Notes: generated by a model not told the origin, from the letters alone. A stretch of DNA of 15,040 bases from Clostridia bacterium (GCA_017390825.1 JAFPAK010000338.1:1-15040); one strand, 5' to 3'; positions 1 to 6,995 are shown, counted from the first letter of the stretch. Numbers and translations are program-made.

Positions 1-495
1 ATATAATTTGACAAGGCTTGCAAGCATATTATTACGAAAATCTGCATCCTTGGTCGTATCTATCAGCGTGATGTAAATTCTTTCCGCTTCTTTTAACGGT
101 GCAATGTTCTTTTCTTCTTCCCACATATACACATTGCAAAGCATATTTGCAAGTTGTGATTGTATAATTTCGTCAGATGGGAACTCTGCCACGTATTCGC
201 GAAGTTTGTTCACACTCTCTTCGCTATGGGATTCGCATCTCATTCGCACGATATCTTTGTGGATTTCCGCTTTCCTGACTTCCTTTTCCGCCTTGTTCAG
301 CCCGAAGAGGTCATCTGTGGCAACAGAGAAGAAGTCCGCAATTGAGGGAATTAGCTCAATATCCGGATAACCGTTTTGCGATTCCCATTTGGAAACCGCT
401 TGTGGAGTTACGCCGAGATATGTTGCCAGCTCCTCTTGAGTAATATTTCTTTGTATTCTGAATGTTTTAATATTTTCGCCTATTTTAAGGTTCAT
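1..495 (-). CDS. XRE/Cro-type transcriptional regulator (3' end cut by window edge)
   Basis: A DNA-binding regulator, read from an open frame that runs off the left edge, so only the first 165 codons are seen. Residues about 7-61 form a classic HTH_3 domain with the motifs TQEELATYLGVTPQAVSKWE and GYPDIELIPSIADFF. This is the form typical of Firmicutes regulators that carry a helical C-terminal part. From about residue 70 the chain is rich in charged helices and looks TPR-like, which in this family often serves as a sensor or dimerisation region. The ATG at 495 is preceded by GAAAGGAAAG at good spacing. The gene is divergent from the cell-wall operon, and the shared spacer holds palindromes that could be its operators. 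The target genes are unknown; autoregulation is inference. Confidence is high for the family and low for the role. Confidence 0.9.
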   Translation of the reverse strand, partial: MNLKIGENIKTFRIQRNITQEELATYLGVTPQAVSKWESQNGYPDIELIPSIADFFSVATDDLFGLNKAEKEVRKAEIHKDIVRMRCESHSEESVNKLREYVAEFPSDEIIQSQLANMLCNVYMWEEEKNIAPLKEAERIYITLIDTTKDADFRNNMLASLVKLY

Positions 496-521
496 CGCAA
501 CTTTCCTTTCAAAATTGATAT

Positions 522-533
522 TGTAAGCTTACA
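522..533. promoter_or_regulatory. Palindrome TGTAAGCTTACA, candidate operator
   Basis: A perfect 12-bp palindrome lies between the putative promoter and start codon of the XRE gene. Related half-sites GTTTACA occur at 583-589 and 602-608, spaced by 19 bp (about two helical turns). A repressor binding here would block the regulator's own transcription. The binding protein is inferred. Confidence 0.4.
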
Positions 534-541
534 TTTTAAAT

Positions 542-569
542 TTTATAGGTTAAAACGCAAAAAAATCAA
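542..569 (-). promoter_or_regulatory. Putative promoter of the XRE regulator gene
   Basis: On the minus strand TTGATT is followed after 16 bases by TATAAA, about 50 bp upstream of the regulator's ATG. The spacing is one base short of optimal. The TGTAAGCTTACA palindrome at 522-533 lies just downstream, near the expected transcription start. Confidence 0.45.
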
Positions 570-611
570 TTATCAATCTGTTGTTTACATCTCAACAAGT
601 AGTTTACAAAA

Positions 612-647
612 TATCAGTCAATTAATCAATTGATTAATTGACTGATA
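612..647. repeat. 36-bp perfect palindrome in the divergent intergenic region
   Basis: The left half TATCAGTCAATTAATCAA is followed directly by its exact reverse complement, with no loop. It lies between the divergent promoters of the XRE gene and the cell-wall operon. There is no T-run next to it, so it is not a usual intrinsic terminator. It could be a large symmetric operator or a cruciform-forming site. Confidence 0.85.
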
Positions 648-706
648 AAATTTTAACAATGTTGATGCGGCGCCATAATTTTTACAATATTGATACATTT
701 GTTGAC

Positions 707-735
707 TTGATATTCTTTGTGTGGTAAGTTAAAAT
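707..735 (+). promoter_or_regulatory. Putative promoter of the Gx/FHA-SEDS/PBP operon
   Basis: TTGATA at 707-712 and TAAAAT at 730-735 are separated by 17 bases, about 30 bp before the start codon of the first gene. This gives a very short leader that would begin near 742. Confidence 0.6.
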
Positions 736-766
736 ATACAGAGTGAAACCCGAAAGGAGAAAGCAT

Positions 767-1282
767 ATGTCAGCAGCAAGAAGGATTGGGCTGTTGTCGG
801 CAATGTGTGCGGCGGCGATAATGTTTTCCTATGCAGAAGCATTAGTGCCTGTACCGTTTGTGCCGATACCGGCATTTAAGATAGGCTTTGCTAATATCGT
901 TATCCTTTTAGTGCTTGATCTTTTTGGCGCAAAAGCTGCATTTATGACTGCGGCGGTACGCTGTGCCGTTACGTCGCTTCTTTTCGGTTCTTTGATGTCG
1001 GGAGTGTTTTCGATCTTCGGCACGATAGCAGCAGTTGTTATGATGACTATATTAAAACACACTAAAATATTCGGACTTTACGGTGTGAGCGTTGCGGGTG
1101 CTGCAGCACATAACTGTGGTCAGGTGGTTGCCGGCTGTATTTTTTACAGCACAGCGGTATTTGCGTATCTGCCGTATCTTATGATTTGCTCACTTGTTTC
1201 AGGCGTACTTATCGCACTTGTTACCGATCTTGTCCGACCTGCTTTAAAGAAAGCAATAGACGGAGGAAAAAGCAATGGCTAA
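767..1282 (+). CDS. Gx transporter family protein (Hpre_diP_synt_I family), membrane protein
   Basis: A small, very hydrophobic protein of 171 residues with about five membrane segments. It matches the family first named heptaprenyl diphosphate synthase component I and now usually called Gx transporter family, which resembles the substrate-binding S components of ECF transporters. Family hallmarks seen are the N-terminal FKIGFANIVILL motif, the Arg in the AAVRCAVTSLLFGS stretch, and GVSVAGAAAHNCGQ. The frame also opens at a GTG at 743, but AAAGGAG at 754-760 is properly placed only for the ATG at 767, so that start is chosen. The stop overlaps the next gene by 8 bp, implying translational coupling. 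The transported substrate is unknown; placement with peptidoglycan genes could hint at isoprenoid or precursor supply, which is inference. Confidence 0.82.
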   Translation: MSAARRIGLLSAMCAAAIMFSYAEALVPVPFVPIPAFKIGFANIVILLVLDLFGAKAAFMTAAVRCAVTSLLFGSLMSGVFSIFGTIAAVVMMTILKHTKIFGLYGVSVAGAAAHNCGQVVAGCIFYSTAVFAYLPYLMICSLVSGVLIALVTDLVRPALKKAIDGGKSNG

Positions 1283-2921
1283 TTTAATACTGCCTTACTG
1301 TTTGCTTGCAATGCGATATTTGCTGGCATTGCTTTGCGTGCTTTTTATTCTGTATATAATCAAAATCTTCAAAATGGGCAAGCCTGTGCCGCTTTATCGG
1401 CTTTACAGCCTTAATAATCGCAACAAATACGATGTATGCAATTACGAATGCTCGATCGGCAGAAGCAAAATATGTGATGTGTGCTTGAATCTTGGCTCGG
1501 TTTCGAGGCGACATGCCATCCTCACTTACAATGACCGTTACGGTCTGCGTATCGACACGGTCAATGGCTCGTCCGTGAATGTAAACGGCATTGAGGTAGA
1601 CGGATATGCCTATGTAGAAAACGGTGATACGATCAATATCGGCGGTGCCGAGCTATCGTTGTCCGAATTCAGTTCTGATAATGATATCAGCAGTCGTTCT
1701 AAAAAGAAAAAGCAGAAATCGGTCGGTTTTTTCGGCGGAGTAATGCTGTTGTCAGCAATTCAGCTTATAATGTGCTTTGAGCTTATGCTGCACTACCGTA
1801 ATGATTTTGTGTTAGCAGTTCCCGCTTGCTTTATAATACTTATTGCTAGCGAATGGGGATATTTTATATTCCGCAGAATGCGTAATATCGGTATTGAGCT
1901 GATGGGTGTGTTTTTGACTTCATTCGGTTTTTGCGTGGCAGCAAGCGCAACGCCGACGGAACTATATAAGATAACTCTTACTGCTATTGCAGGCTTTGCC
2001 GCATTTATTGCGTTGACATATATACTGCGAAACATTGAGCTTGTAATGAAACTTCGTTATGTGTTCGGCGCAATGGCGATAATTTTATTTGCTTATAACA
2101 TCTTTTTCGGCGTAACACGCTTCGGTGCAAAAAACTGGATAGATATCGGCGGTATATTTACATTGCAGCCGTCGGAGCTTATTAAATTTGCGTTCATTTT
2201 TGCAGGCTCTGCAACACTTGCCCGTCTTTTCACTCGGCGAAATTTGCTGCTTTTTATACTTTACACCGGCTTTTGCCTTGGCGCACTTGCAGTTATGCGT
2301 GACTTCGGCACGGCGCTGATATATTTTTGCACAGCGCTGATAATAATGTATATGCGTTCCGGAGATGTTAAGATAATTACCATAATCACTGCAGCAGTCG
2401 GCGTTTTGGGTGTGGTGGCAATAAAGGTGTTTCCGTATATCACAAGACGATTTGAAGCATATCTTCATGCTTGGGAATATGCCGCTGATAAGGGCTATCA
2501 GCAAACACGCACCATGATCGCTGTCGCAAGCGGAGGACTGTTCGGTGTCGGCGGAGGTGAGGGTAATCTCGATCGTGTTGCGGCATCGGATACCGACCTT
2601 GTATTCGGTATACTTTCTGAAGAATGGGGCATGATAGCGGCATTTTGTGCTGTTGCGTGCTTTATAATATTTGCGATATATTCTCTGCGGTGTACAGCAC
2701 GCACCAATTCCGCTTATTATGCTATTTCTGCTTGTGCCGCATCAGGCTTGTTCATCGTGCAGATATCGCTCAACATTTTCGGCTCACTCGATCTTTTGCC
2801 CTTAACGGGAGTGACAATGCCGTTTATATCAAATGGTGGTTCAAGTATGCTTGCAAGCTGGGCGTTGCTCGCACTTATCCATGCAGTCGGCGCAAATACC
2901 GCAAGGAGGGACACTGAATGA
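1275..2921 (+). CDS. FHA domain-FtsW/RodA/SpoVE (SEDS) fusion, peptidoglycan polymerase
   Basis: A 548-residue SEDS-family glycosyltransferase that would polymerise lipid II into glycan strands at the membrane. A first membrane segment (about 10-33) is followed by a cytoplasmic FHA domain (about 55-130) with GRS at 62-64, SRRH at 77-80 and NGSSVNVNG at 97-105. A basic linker (141-148) follows, then the multi-spanning SEDS core (about 150-540). Core motifs seen are NWIDIGG (287-293), QPSELIKF (298-305), RDFGTALIY (342-350), the extracellular DTDLVF with Asp441 at the place of the essential Asp, SEEWG (448-452) and MPFISNGGSS (515-524). FHA domains bind phosphothreonine, so control by a Ser/Thr kinase is a plausible inference. 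The start has GGAGG just upstream. It overlaps the previous gene by 8 bp and the next by 4 bp (ATGA), so SEDS and PBP are almost certainly co-translated partners. Confidence 0.93.
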   Translation: MANLILPYCLLAMRYLLALLCVLFILYIIKIFKMGKPVPLYRLYSLNNRNKYDVCNYECSIGRSKICDVCLNLGSVSRRHAILTYNDRYGLRIDTVNGSSVNVNGIEVDGYAYVENGDTINIGGAELSLSEFSSDNDISSRSKKKKQKSVGFFGGVMLLSAIQLIMCFELMLHYRNDFVLAVPACFIILIASEWGYFIFRRMRNIGIELMGVFLTSFGFCVAASATPTELYKITLTAIAGFAAFIALTYILRNIELVMKLRYVFGAMAIILFAYNIFFGVTRFGAKNWIDIGGIFTLQPSELIKFAFIFAGSATLARLFTRRNLLLFILYTGFCLGALAVMRDFGTALIYFCTALIIMYMRSGDVKIITIITAAVGVLGVVAIKVFPYITRRFEAYLHAWEYAADKGYQQTRTMIAVASGGLFGVGGGEGNLDRVAASDTDLVFGILSEEWGMIAAFCAVACFIIFAIYSLRCTARTNSAYYAISACAASGLFIVQISLNIFGSLDLLPLTGVTMPFISNGGSSMLASWALLALIHAVGANTARRDTE

Positions 2922-4297
2922 AGCAAATGACAGTCCGTGCCGTTATTATGACGGTACTTTGTATACTCTTTTCCGCCGGCATTGCAATATTCATTGGAAT
3001 ATATATTAAGGACGGTGCCGATTGGGCACTTTATCCGGCAAACCGACATATCTATACTGACGGTATCATATCGCAAGCCGGCAGTATTACCGATCGCAAC
3101 GGTACGGTGCTATGTAAAACGGTAGACGGTAAGCGTGTATACAGCGATAACAAAACTATTCGCCTTGCCACTGCTCATGCCGTGGGCGATACTTCAGGCT
3201 TTATCAGTACCGGTGTGCACAATGCATTTTTAGAGGAACTTACGGGATATAATCTTGTAAACGGTGTATATTCGGTAACAGGCAACGGCAGTGATATAAG
3301 ACTTACGCTGGATGCGGATGTTTGTGTAACGGCGCTTCAGGCACTTGGTAACTACAAGGGTGTTGTCGGTGCATACAATTATAAGACCGGCGAGCTGATT
3401 TGTATGGTAAGTACACCTACGGTAGATGTAAGTGATTCGCAGTCGCTCATATCTGCCAAAGAGGATGAAGACTCGGCGGCGTTTTTAAACCGGTTTATCA
3501 GCGCAACCTATCCTCCCGGCTCTACATTTAAGGTAGTCACAGCAACAGCAGCTATTGAAACCTTTGATGATGCATATGAGCGTGAGTATGTGTGTGAGAG
3601 TGGTTGTGTTATAGACGGAGAAAAAATAACATGTATGGGGCATCATGGCAGCATAAAGCTTAAAGAGGCACTTGCTCATTCCTGCAATGCATATTTTTCA
3701 CAGCTTGCAGCTGATCTCGGCAAGGAAACTATGACGAAATACGCTGAAAAATTCGGATTTAATAAAGGTTTTTCACTTGACGGTATCACTGCTAAGACCT
3801 CGTCTTATAATGTTGACGATGCCCGTGATGTTGACCTTGCGTGGTCAGGCATGGGACAGTACACCGATATGTTTAATCCCCTGCAATATCTTACTGCAAT
3901 GGGATCAATTGCAAACGGAGGCAGCGCAAAACAACCATATATTATTAAGAGCGTCACAAACGAACTGGGCATTCCGGCAAAGCTTACAGGATCTTCAACC
4001 TACAGTATGCTGTCAAAAAGCACCGCAAATCAGATTAAAGAGCTTATGATGTCGAATGTTGAGCTTGAATACGGAGCTTCATCCTTTCCGGGGCTTTCGG
4101 TCGGCGCTAAATCCGGTACTGCCGAGGTGGCGGAGGGCATAACACCGAATGCCGTATTCGTTGGTTTTTCAACTGATGAAGCCCTGCCCATAGCTTTCGT
4201 TGTATGTGTTGAAAACGGCGGTTCGGGGACACTCCGAGCAGGCAGTATCGCAAATAAAGTCTTACAAAAATGTAAAGAAAAGAACATAGGAGTATAA
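2918..4297 (+). CDS. Class B penicillin-binding protein (transpeptidase)
   Basis: A monofunctional D,D-transpeptidase of 459 residues that cross-links peptidoglycan outside the membrane. One N-terminal membrane anchor (about 8-30) precedes a short non-catalytic region (about 35-130) beginning near GSITDRNGTVL, then the transpeptidase domain. The three active-site motifs are intact: STFK with nucleophile Ser202, SCN at 255-257, and KSGT at 398-401. The protein is shorter than typical PBP2 or PBP3 (about 600-700), because the N-terminal region is reduced. In size it resembles the PbpA that works with RodA in Actinobacteria. The ATGA overlap with the SEDS gene supports a matched polymerase/transpeptidase pair. 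Whether it serves elongation, division or sporulation cannot be told from the sequence. Confidence 0.93.
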   Translation: MKQMTVRAVIMTVLCILFSAGIAIFIGIYIKDGADWALYPANRHIYTDGIISQAGSITDRNGTVLCKTVDGKRVYSDNKTIRLATAHAVGDTSGFISTGVHNAFLEELTGYNLVNGVYSVTGNGSDIRLTLDADVCVTALQALGNYKGVVGAYNYKTGELICMVSTPTVDVSDSQSLISAKEDEDSAAFLNRFISATYPPGSTFKVVTATAAIETFDDAYEREYVCESGCVIDGEKITCMGHHGSIKLKEALAHSCNAYFSQLAADLGKETMTKYAEKFGFNKGFSLDGITAKTSSYNVDDARDVDLAWSGMGQYTDMFNPLQYLTAMGSIANGGSAKQPYIIKSVTNELGIPAKLTGSSTYSMLSKSTANQIKELMMSNVELEYGASSFPGLSVGAKSGTAEVAEGITPNAVFVGFSTDEALPIAFVVCVENGGSGTLRAGSIANKVLQKCKEKNIGV

Positions 4298-4301
4298 ATA
4301 A

Positions 4302-4520
4302 ATGGAACAGTCAAAAATCGACCGTATTAACGAGCTTGCCAAGCTCTCACGTATCCGTGAGCTTACAGAAGCAGAAAGGAAAGAACAACAGACGCTGCGA
4401 AGAGAATACATCGACGCATTTAAAGCGTCATTAACAGGCATACTTGATAACACTACTATACAATATCCCGACGGCACCAAGAAAAAAGTGCATCGAAGAG
4501 AAAATTTTGATAAACAATAG
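4302..4520 (+). CDS. DUF896 (YnzC-like) small protein
   Basis: A 72-residue cytoplasmic protein with two predicted N-terminal helices. It carries the DUF896 pattern: KIDRINELAKLSR near the start, the LTEAERKEQQTLRREYIDAF helix, and a YPDG turn toward the end. Bacillus subtilis YnzC is the best-known member; its molecular role is not settled. The start ATG at 4302 is four bases after the PBP stop and is preceded by AGGAG, so it is the last gene of the operon. A strong hairpin terminator begins right after its stop codon. The family call is secure from the pattern; no function is proposed. Confidence 0.88.
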   Translation: MEQSKIDRINELAKLSRIRELTEAERKEQQTLRREYIDAFKASLTGILDNTTIQYPDGTKKKVHRRENFDKQ

Positions 4521-4548
4521 CAAAAACGAGCCAATCGGCTCGTTTTTG
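4521..4548. terminator. Bidirectional intrinsic terminator
   Basis: The 12-bp stem CAAAAACGAGCC/GGCTCGTTTTTG encloses the loop AATC. A-runs and T-runs on both sides let it work for the plus-strand cell-wall operon and for the convergent minus-strand kinase gene. Confidence 0.92.
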
Positions 4549-5055
4549 TCATTTAATACTCTTCAAGTTCTTAATTATTGCTTCTACGGTGTCGTTTATG
4601 CTGTTGCGATCACAATTAACGGTGATATCAGCGTATTTCTCATACAGCGGCGCACGTTCATTATACATATCCTCAAGTGTGTAACCTTCCTTGAGTAAGA
4701 TACCCCTTGTGGCAAGATTGTGTATGCGCTTTTTCATAGAATTAAAGCCAAGGCGCAGGTAAACTACATACCCAAGCTCTTTGAGATGCTTCATCGCTTC
4801 CTCGTTATAAACCATACTGCCGCCGGTTGCAATTACGCAATTCTGCGCATAAAGTGTTACAACAGAGTCATTCTCGCATTTTTTAAAATAATCATTGCCT
4901 TTTTCGTTGATGATATCCTGAAGCTTTTTCCCTTCGTTCTGCTGAATAAGCAGGTCTGTATCAAGAAATGACTTGAGCATTAGTTTTGCAAGCAGTACAC
5001 CGCAGGTGCTTTTGCCGCATCCGGGCATACCGATAAGTATAATATTAGTTTTCAT
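4549..5055 (-). CDS. Shikimate kinase-like P-loop kinase
   Basis: A 168-residue nucleotide-binding kinase of the shikimate kinase family, which would phosphorylate shikimate at the 3-OH in the chorismate pathway. The Walker A loop is GMPGCGKST (9-17). LDTD (31-34) supplies the substrate-contacting Asp34, and the lid region has TRGILL (116-121) and ERAPLYEKYAD (133-143). Two shikimate-contacting positions differ from the usual enzyme. The FRxxE motif reads FKKCE (57-61), with Lys for Arg, and the GGG turn reads GGS (78-80). No other aromatic-pathway gene is nearby. It may still be AroK or may act on another small hydroxylated substrate. The start has CGGAGA upstream and a good promoter. The family is sure; the substrate is less so. 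Confidence 0.82.
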   Translation of the reverse strand: MKTNIILIGMPGCGKSTCGVLLAKLMLKSFLDTDLLIQQNEGKKLQDIINEKGNDYFKKCENDSVVTLYAQNCVIATGGSMVYNEEAMKHLKELGYVVYLRLGFNSMKKRIHNLATRGILLKEGYTLEDMYNERAPLYEKYADITVNCDRNSINDTVEAIIKNLKSIK

Positions 5056-5082
5056 TTTTATTTCTCCGAATTTGATGTTTAT

Positions 5083-5111
5083 ATTTTATCATATATCATT
5101 ATCCATTGCAA
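5083..5111 (-). promoter_or_regulatory. Putative promoter of the shikimate kinase-like gene
   Basis: On the minus strand TTGCAA is followed after exactly 17 bases by TAAAAT, about 28 bp upstream of the start codon. It is back to back with the plus-strand promoter at 5173-5201. Confidence 0.6.
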
Positions 5112-5172
5112 ATACTTAAAGGATTTTTATAAAAAGTTTACAAAAGGCGGCGAAAAAGATGAAAATATATTA

Positions 5173-5201
5173 TTTACATTTCGAGGCTTTTGTTGTATAA
5201 T
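5173..5201 (+). promoter_or_regulatory. Promoter of the PrsA-like lipoprotein/DUF1653 operon
   Basis: TTTACA at 5173-5178 and a consensus TATAAT at 5196-5201 are separated by 17 bases. Transcription would begin near 5208, leaving a leader of about 34 bases before the chosen start at 5242. Confidence 0.75.
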
Positions 5202-5241
5202 TAACTAAATGTCATGTAATAATGAAAGGATGAACATAAAA

Positions 5242-6462
5242 ATGACAATGTTGAAAAGAGTTGCGGCAGTATTGCTTGCAATTGCAACACTTCTTACATT
5301 TGCTGCTTGTCGCACAAAGGATGAGGCGGCATTCACTTTTTCAAACGGAACTGATAAGGTTAAGATCAGAACGGCGCTTTATATGTGCTATCTTATTGAT
5401 GCAACCGGTGAATTTCAGTCAGAATATGATACACAGGCTGCTGAAACAACAGAGGCATCGGAGGAAACCACCACAGCCGCTGCTACAACAGTTGATTACC
5501 AAAAAGCAACCGTTAAGGATGATGACGGAAACGCAGTTGATTATGTTGATTGGGTAAAGGCAAAAGCAAAGGAATATTGTGCAGAGCACGCTTATTATGA
5601 GCTTGAGTTCGATCGTCTCGGTCTTGAGATCAATGATGAAACCGCTGAAGCACTCGATTATTATGCATCATATTATTGGGATCAGTACAGCCTTGCTACC
5701 TACTATGAGCCCAACGGTGTTACTTACAACACATATCTTGAGTATTATACAAACAGCAACTATAAGAAGTATGCTGTTTACGATTTCTACTATGGTGAAA
5801 AGAGCGAGGATACAACCGAAACCGATTCTGATGTATCTGAAGAGATAAAGGCGTTGGAGGGATCACTCCGTCCGGCTGACGATAAGATCACCGAAGCACT
5901 CAAAGAAAACTTTGTGCTTGTAGACCATGTTTCTATTTCATTCAGCTATACTGATGAGGATAGCGGAGAAACAGTTGATCTTACAGATGATGAAAAGGCT
6001 GACGCATTGAAAACAATCAATGGATATGCTGATCGCATCAACAGCGGCGAGGGCTTCGCAGATGTTTATGAAGAATATTGTGCACAGAACGGTATAGAAC
6101 CAAGCGAAGTAAGTATTGATGAAAGTATTGATGCAAAGCCGCTTGATAAATACAGCACAGTTCTTAACAGTGCTGATGCTAACGGCGGTACCGCATCAGA
6201 AAACTTCGATCTTGCTGTGGAGTGCGAGGTTGGCAAAGCAGTAGTTAAGGAAACTGACAGCGCATATCATCTTTTCTACCGTTTTGATATCACTAAGGAT
6301 CCCTACTATTCACAGTACTGTGAGGATTCAGCGGTAGAAGTTCTTTGTATTGATGAGTTTGAAAGCAATAGCGCAGACAAGGCAGCAGAGCTAGCTTGCG
6401 ATACAAATACAGGCGCTATTGGTCACTACTCACCCAAAAAGATCATAGAGCCGGAAATATAA
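5242..6462 (+). CDS. PrsA/SurA-like secreted lipoprotein (putative foldase)
   Basis: An exported lipoprotein of 406 residues. The signal peptide ends in LTFAAC with the lipidated Cys at residue 23, so the protein is anchored to the outer face of the membrane. A Thr/Ala/Glu-rich linker (about 62-84) follows, then a Tyr-rich acidic helical region (to about 190) resembling the N-terminal chaperone part of PrsA/SurA. A later stretch (about 220-290), with DHVSISF and ADRINSGEGFADVYEEY, resembles the start of a parvulin peptidyl-prolyl isomerase domain, but the rest of that domain is poorly conserved. It may thus be a chaperone without isomerase activity. The frame is open from 5209, but GAAAGGA at 5224-5230 and the signal peptide pattern favour ATG 5242. 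It probably forms an operon with the DUF1653 gene 6 bp downstream. Confidence 0.7.
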   Translation: MTMLKRVAAVLLAIATLLTFAACRTKDEAAFTFSNGTDKVKIRTALYMCYLIDATGEFQSEYDTQAAETTEASEETTTAAATTVDYQKATVKDDDGNAVDYVDWVKAKAKEYCAEHAYYELEFDRLGLEINDETAEALDYYASYYWDQYSLATYYEPNGVTYNTYLEYYTNSNYKKYAVYDFYYGEKSEDTTETDSDVSEEIKALEGSLRPADDKITEALKENFVLVDHVSISFSYTDEDSGETVDLTDDEKADALKTINGYADRINSGEGFADVYEEYCAQNGIEPSEVSIDESIDAKPLDKYSTVLNSADANGGTASENFDLAVECEVGKAVVKETDSAYHLFYRFDITKDPYYSQYCEDSAVEVLCIDEFESNSADKAAELACDTNTGAIGHYSPKKIIEPEI

Positions 6463-6468
6463 TAAACT

Positions 6469-6690
6469 ATGAGTGAAGCAGAATTCAAGCTTGGCAGATA
6501 CCGTCATTATAAAGGCATGGAGTATCTTGCCGTGGCAGTAGCAAGCCATTCCGAAACTCTTGAGCCGATGGTAGTCTACAAGGCACTTTACGGCGACGGT
6601 GGAGTTTGGGTGCGCCCACTTTCAATGTTTTGCGAAACGGTCAAGGTCGAGGGAAAGACCGTAATGCGGTTCGAATATTTAGGAAAATAG
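6469..6690 (+). CDS. DUF1653 domain protein
   Basis: A 73-residue soluble protein that is almost entirely one DUF1653 domain. The family marks are GRYRHYKGMEYLAVAVASHS (residues 9-28), VVYKALYGDGGVWVRP (35-50) and the terminal RFEYLG. The biochemical role of the family is not established. It starts six bases after the lipoprotein stop and lacks a clear ribosome binding site, so translation may depend on coupling to the upstream gene. An intrinsic terminator follows the stop at once. The two operon partners have no obvious functional link. Confidence 0.9.
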   Translation: MSEAEFKLGRYRHYKGMEYLAVAVASHSETLEPMVVYKALYGDGGVWVRPLSMFCETVKVEGKTVMRFEYLGK

Positions 6691-6691
6691 T

Positions 6692-6730
6692 TTAAAACCG
6701 TCCGAAATCGGGCGGTTTTAAAATTTTTTT
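6692..6730 (+). terminator. Intrinsic terminator after the DUF1653 gene
   Basis: A 13-bp stem (with one G-U pair) is formed by TTAAAACCGTCCG and CGGGCGGTTTTAA around the loop AAAT. It is followed by a T-run at 6724-6730. Confidence 0.92.
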
Positions 6731-6995
6731 GGAATTTTTAATTTTTTTGTCCGATTTTTGTATTTTAAATTGTCTTTATATATAGAGGGCAAAAATTTGA
6801 TATGTAAGCCGGAGCGACATAACGGACTTCAGCACAGCCGTTGACAGATTTGCCGGACTTATTAATATTGAATGTATTCCGCATTTTAGCTTCCCCCCCG
6901 AAAAGCATTGTGCGGTGATGGCCTCCGTTTGCGGACAGGACGGTGTTATCCGATCTGTCCGCATTTACACTTTAATAATATTTTTTAAAAAAACA
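6731..6995 (+). other. Gene-poor spacer with start-less open frame and hairpin
   Basis: No complete gene is seen here. The frame from 6801 to 7007 stays open for 69 codons and reads as plausible protein (for example ITDFSTAVDRFAGLINIE), but it has no start codon or ribosome binding site at its head. The stretch contains a C7 run at 6894-6900. The last part overlaps the promoter of the next gene, so it is unlikely to be coding. The 5' part could be a decayed gene remnant or a non-coding transcript ending in the hairpin at 6930-6963. An overlapping minus-strand frame (6964-6776) lacks a ribosome binding site and is not believed. Confidence 0.4.
6930..6963. other. Strong hairpin upstream of the CofE-like gene
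   Basis: The 9-bp arms TGCGGACAG/CTGTCCGCA are extended by an inner CGG/CCG pair around the loop TGTTAT. A T-rich but interrupted stretch follows (6964-6986). It could be a weak terminator for an unannotated transcript or a structural element just ahead of the promoter at 6996. Confidence 0.6.

Noticed and set aside
104..370. Plus-strand open frames of 88 and 61 codons near the left edge
   Set aside because: They lie antisense to the XRE regulator, lack ribosome binding sites and read as low-quality protein.
743..766. GTG at 743 as the start of the Gx-family gene
   Set aside because: The AAAGGAG at 754-760 lies inside that extension and is placed for the ATG at 767.
6776..6964. 62-codon minus-strand frame in the spacer
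   Set aside because: No ribosome binding site, no recognisable family, and it overlaps a hairpin-forming sequence.
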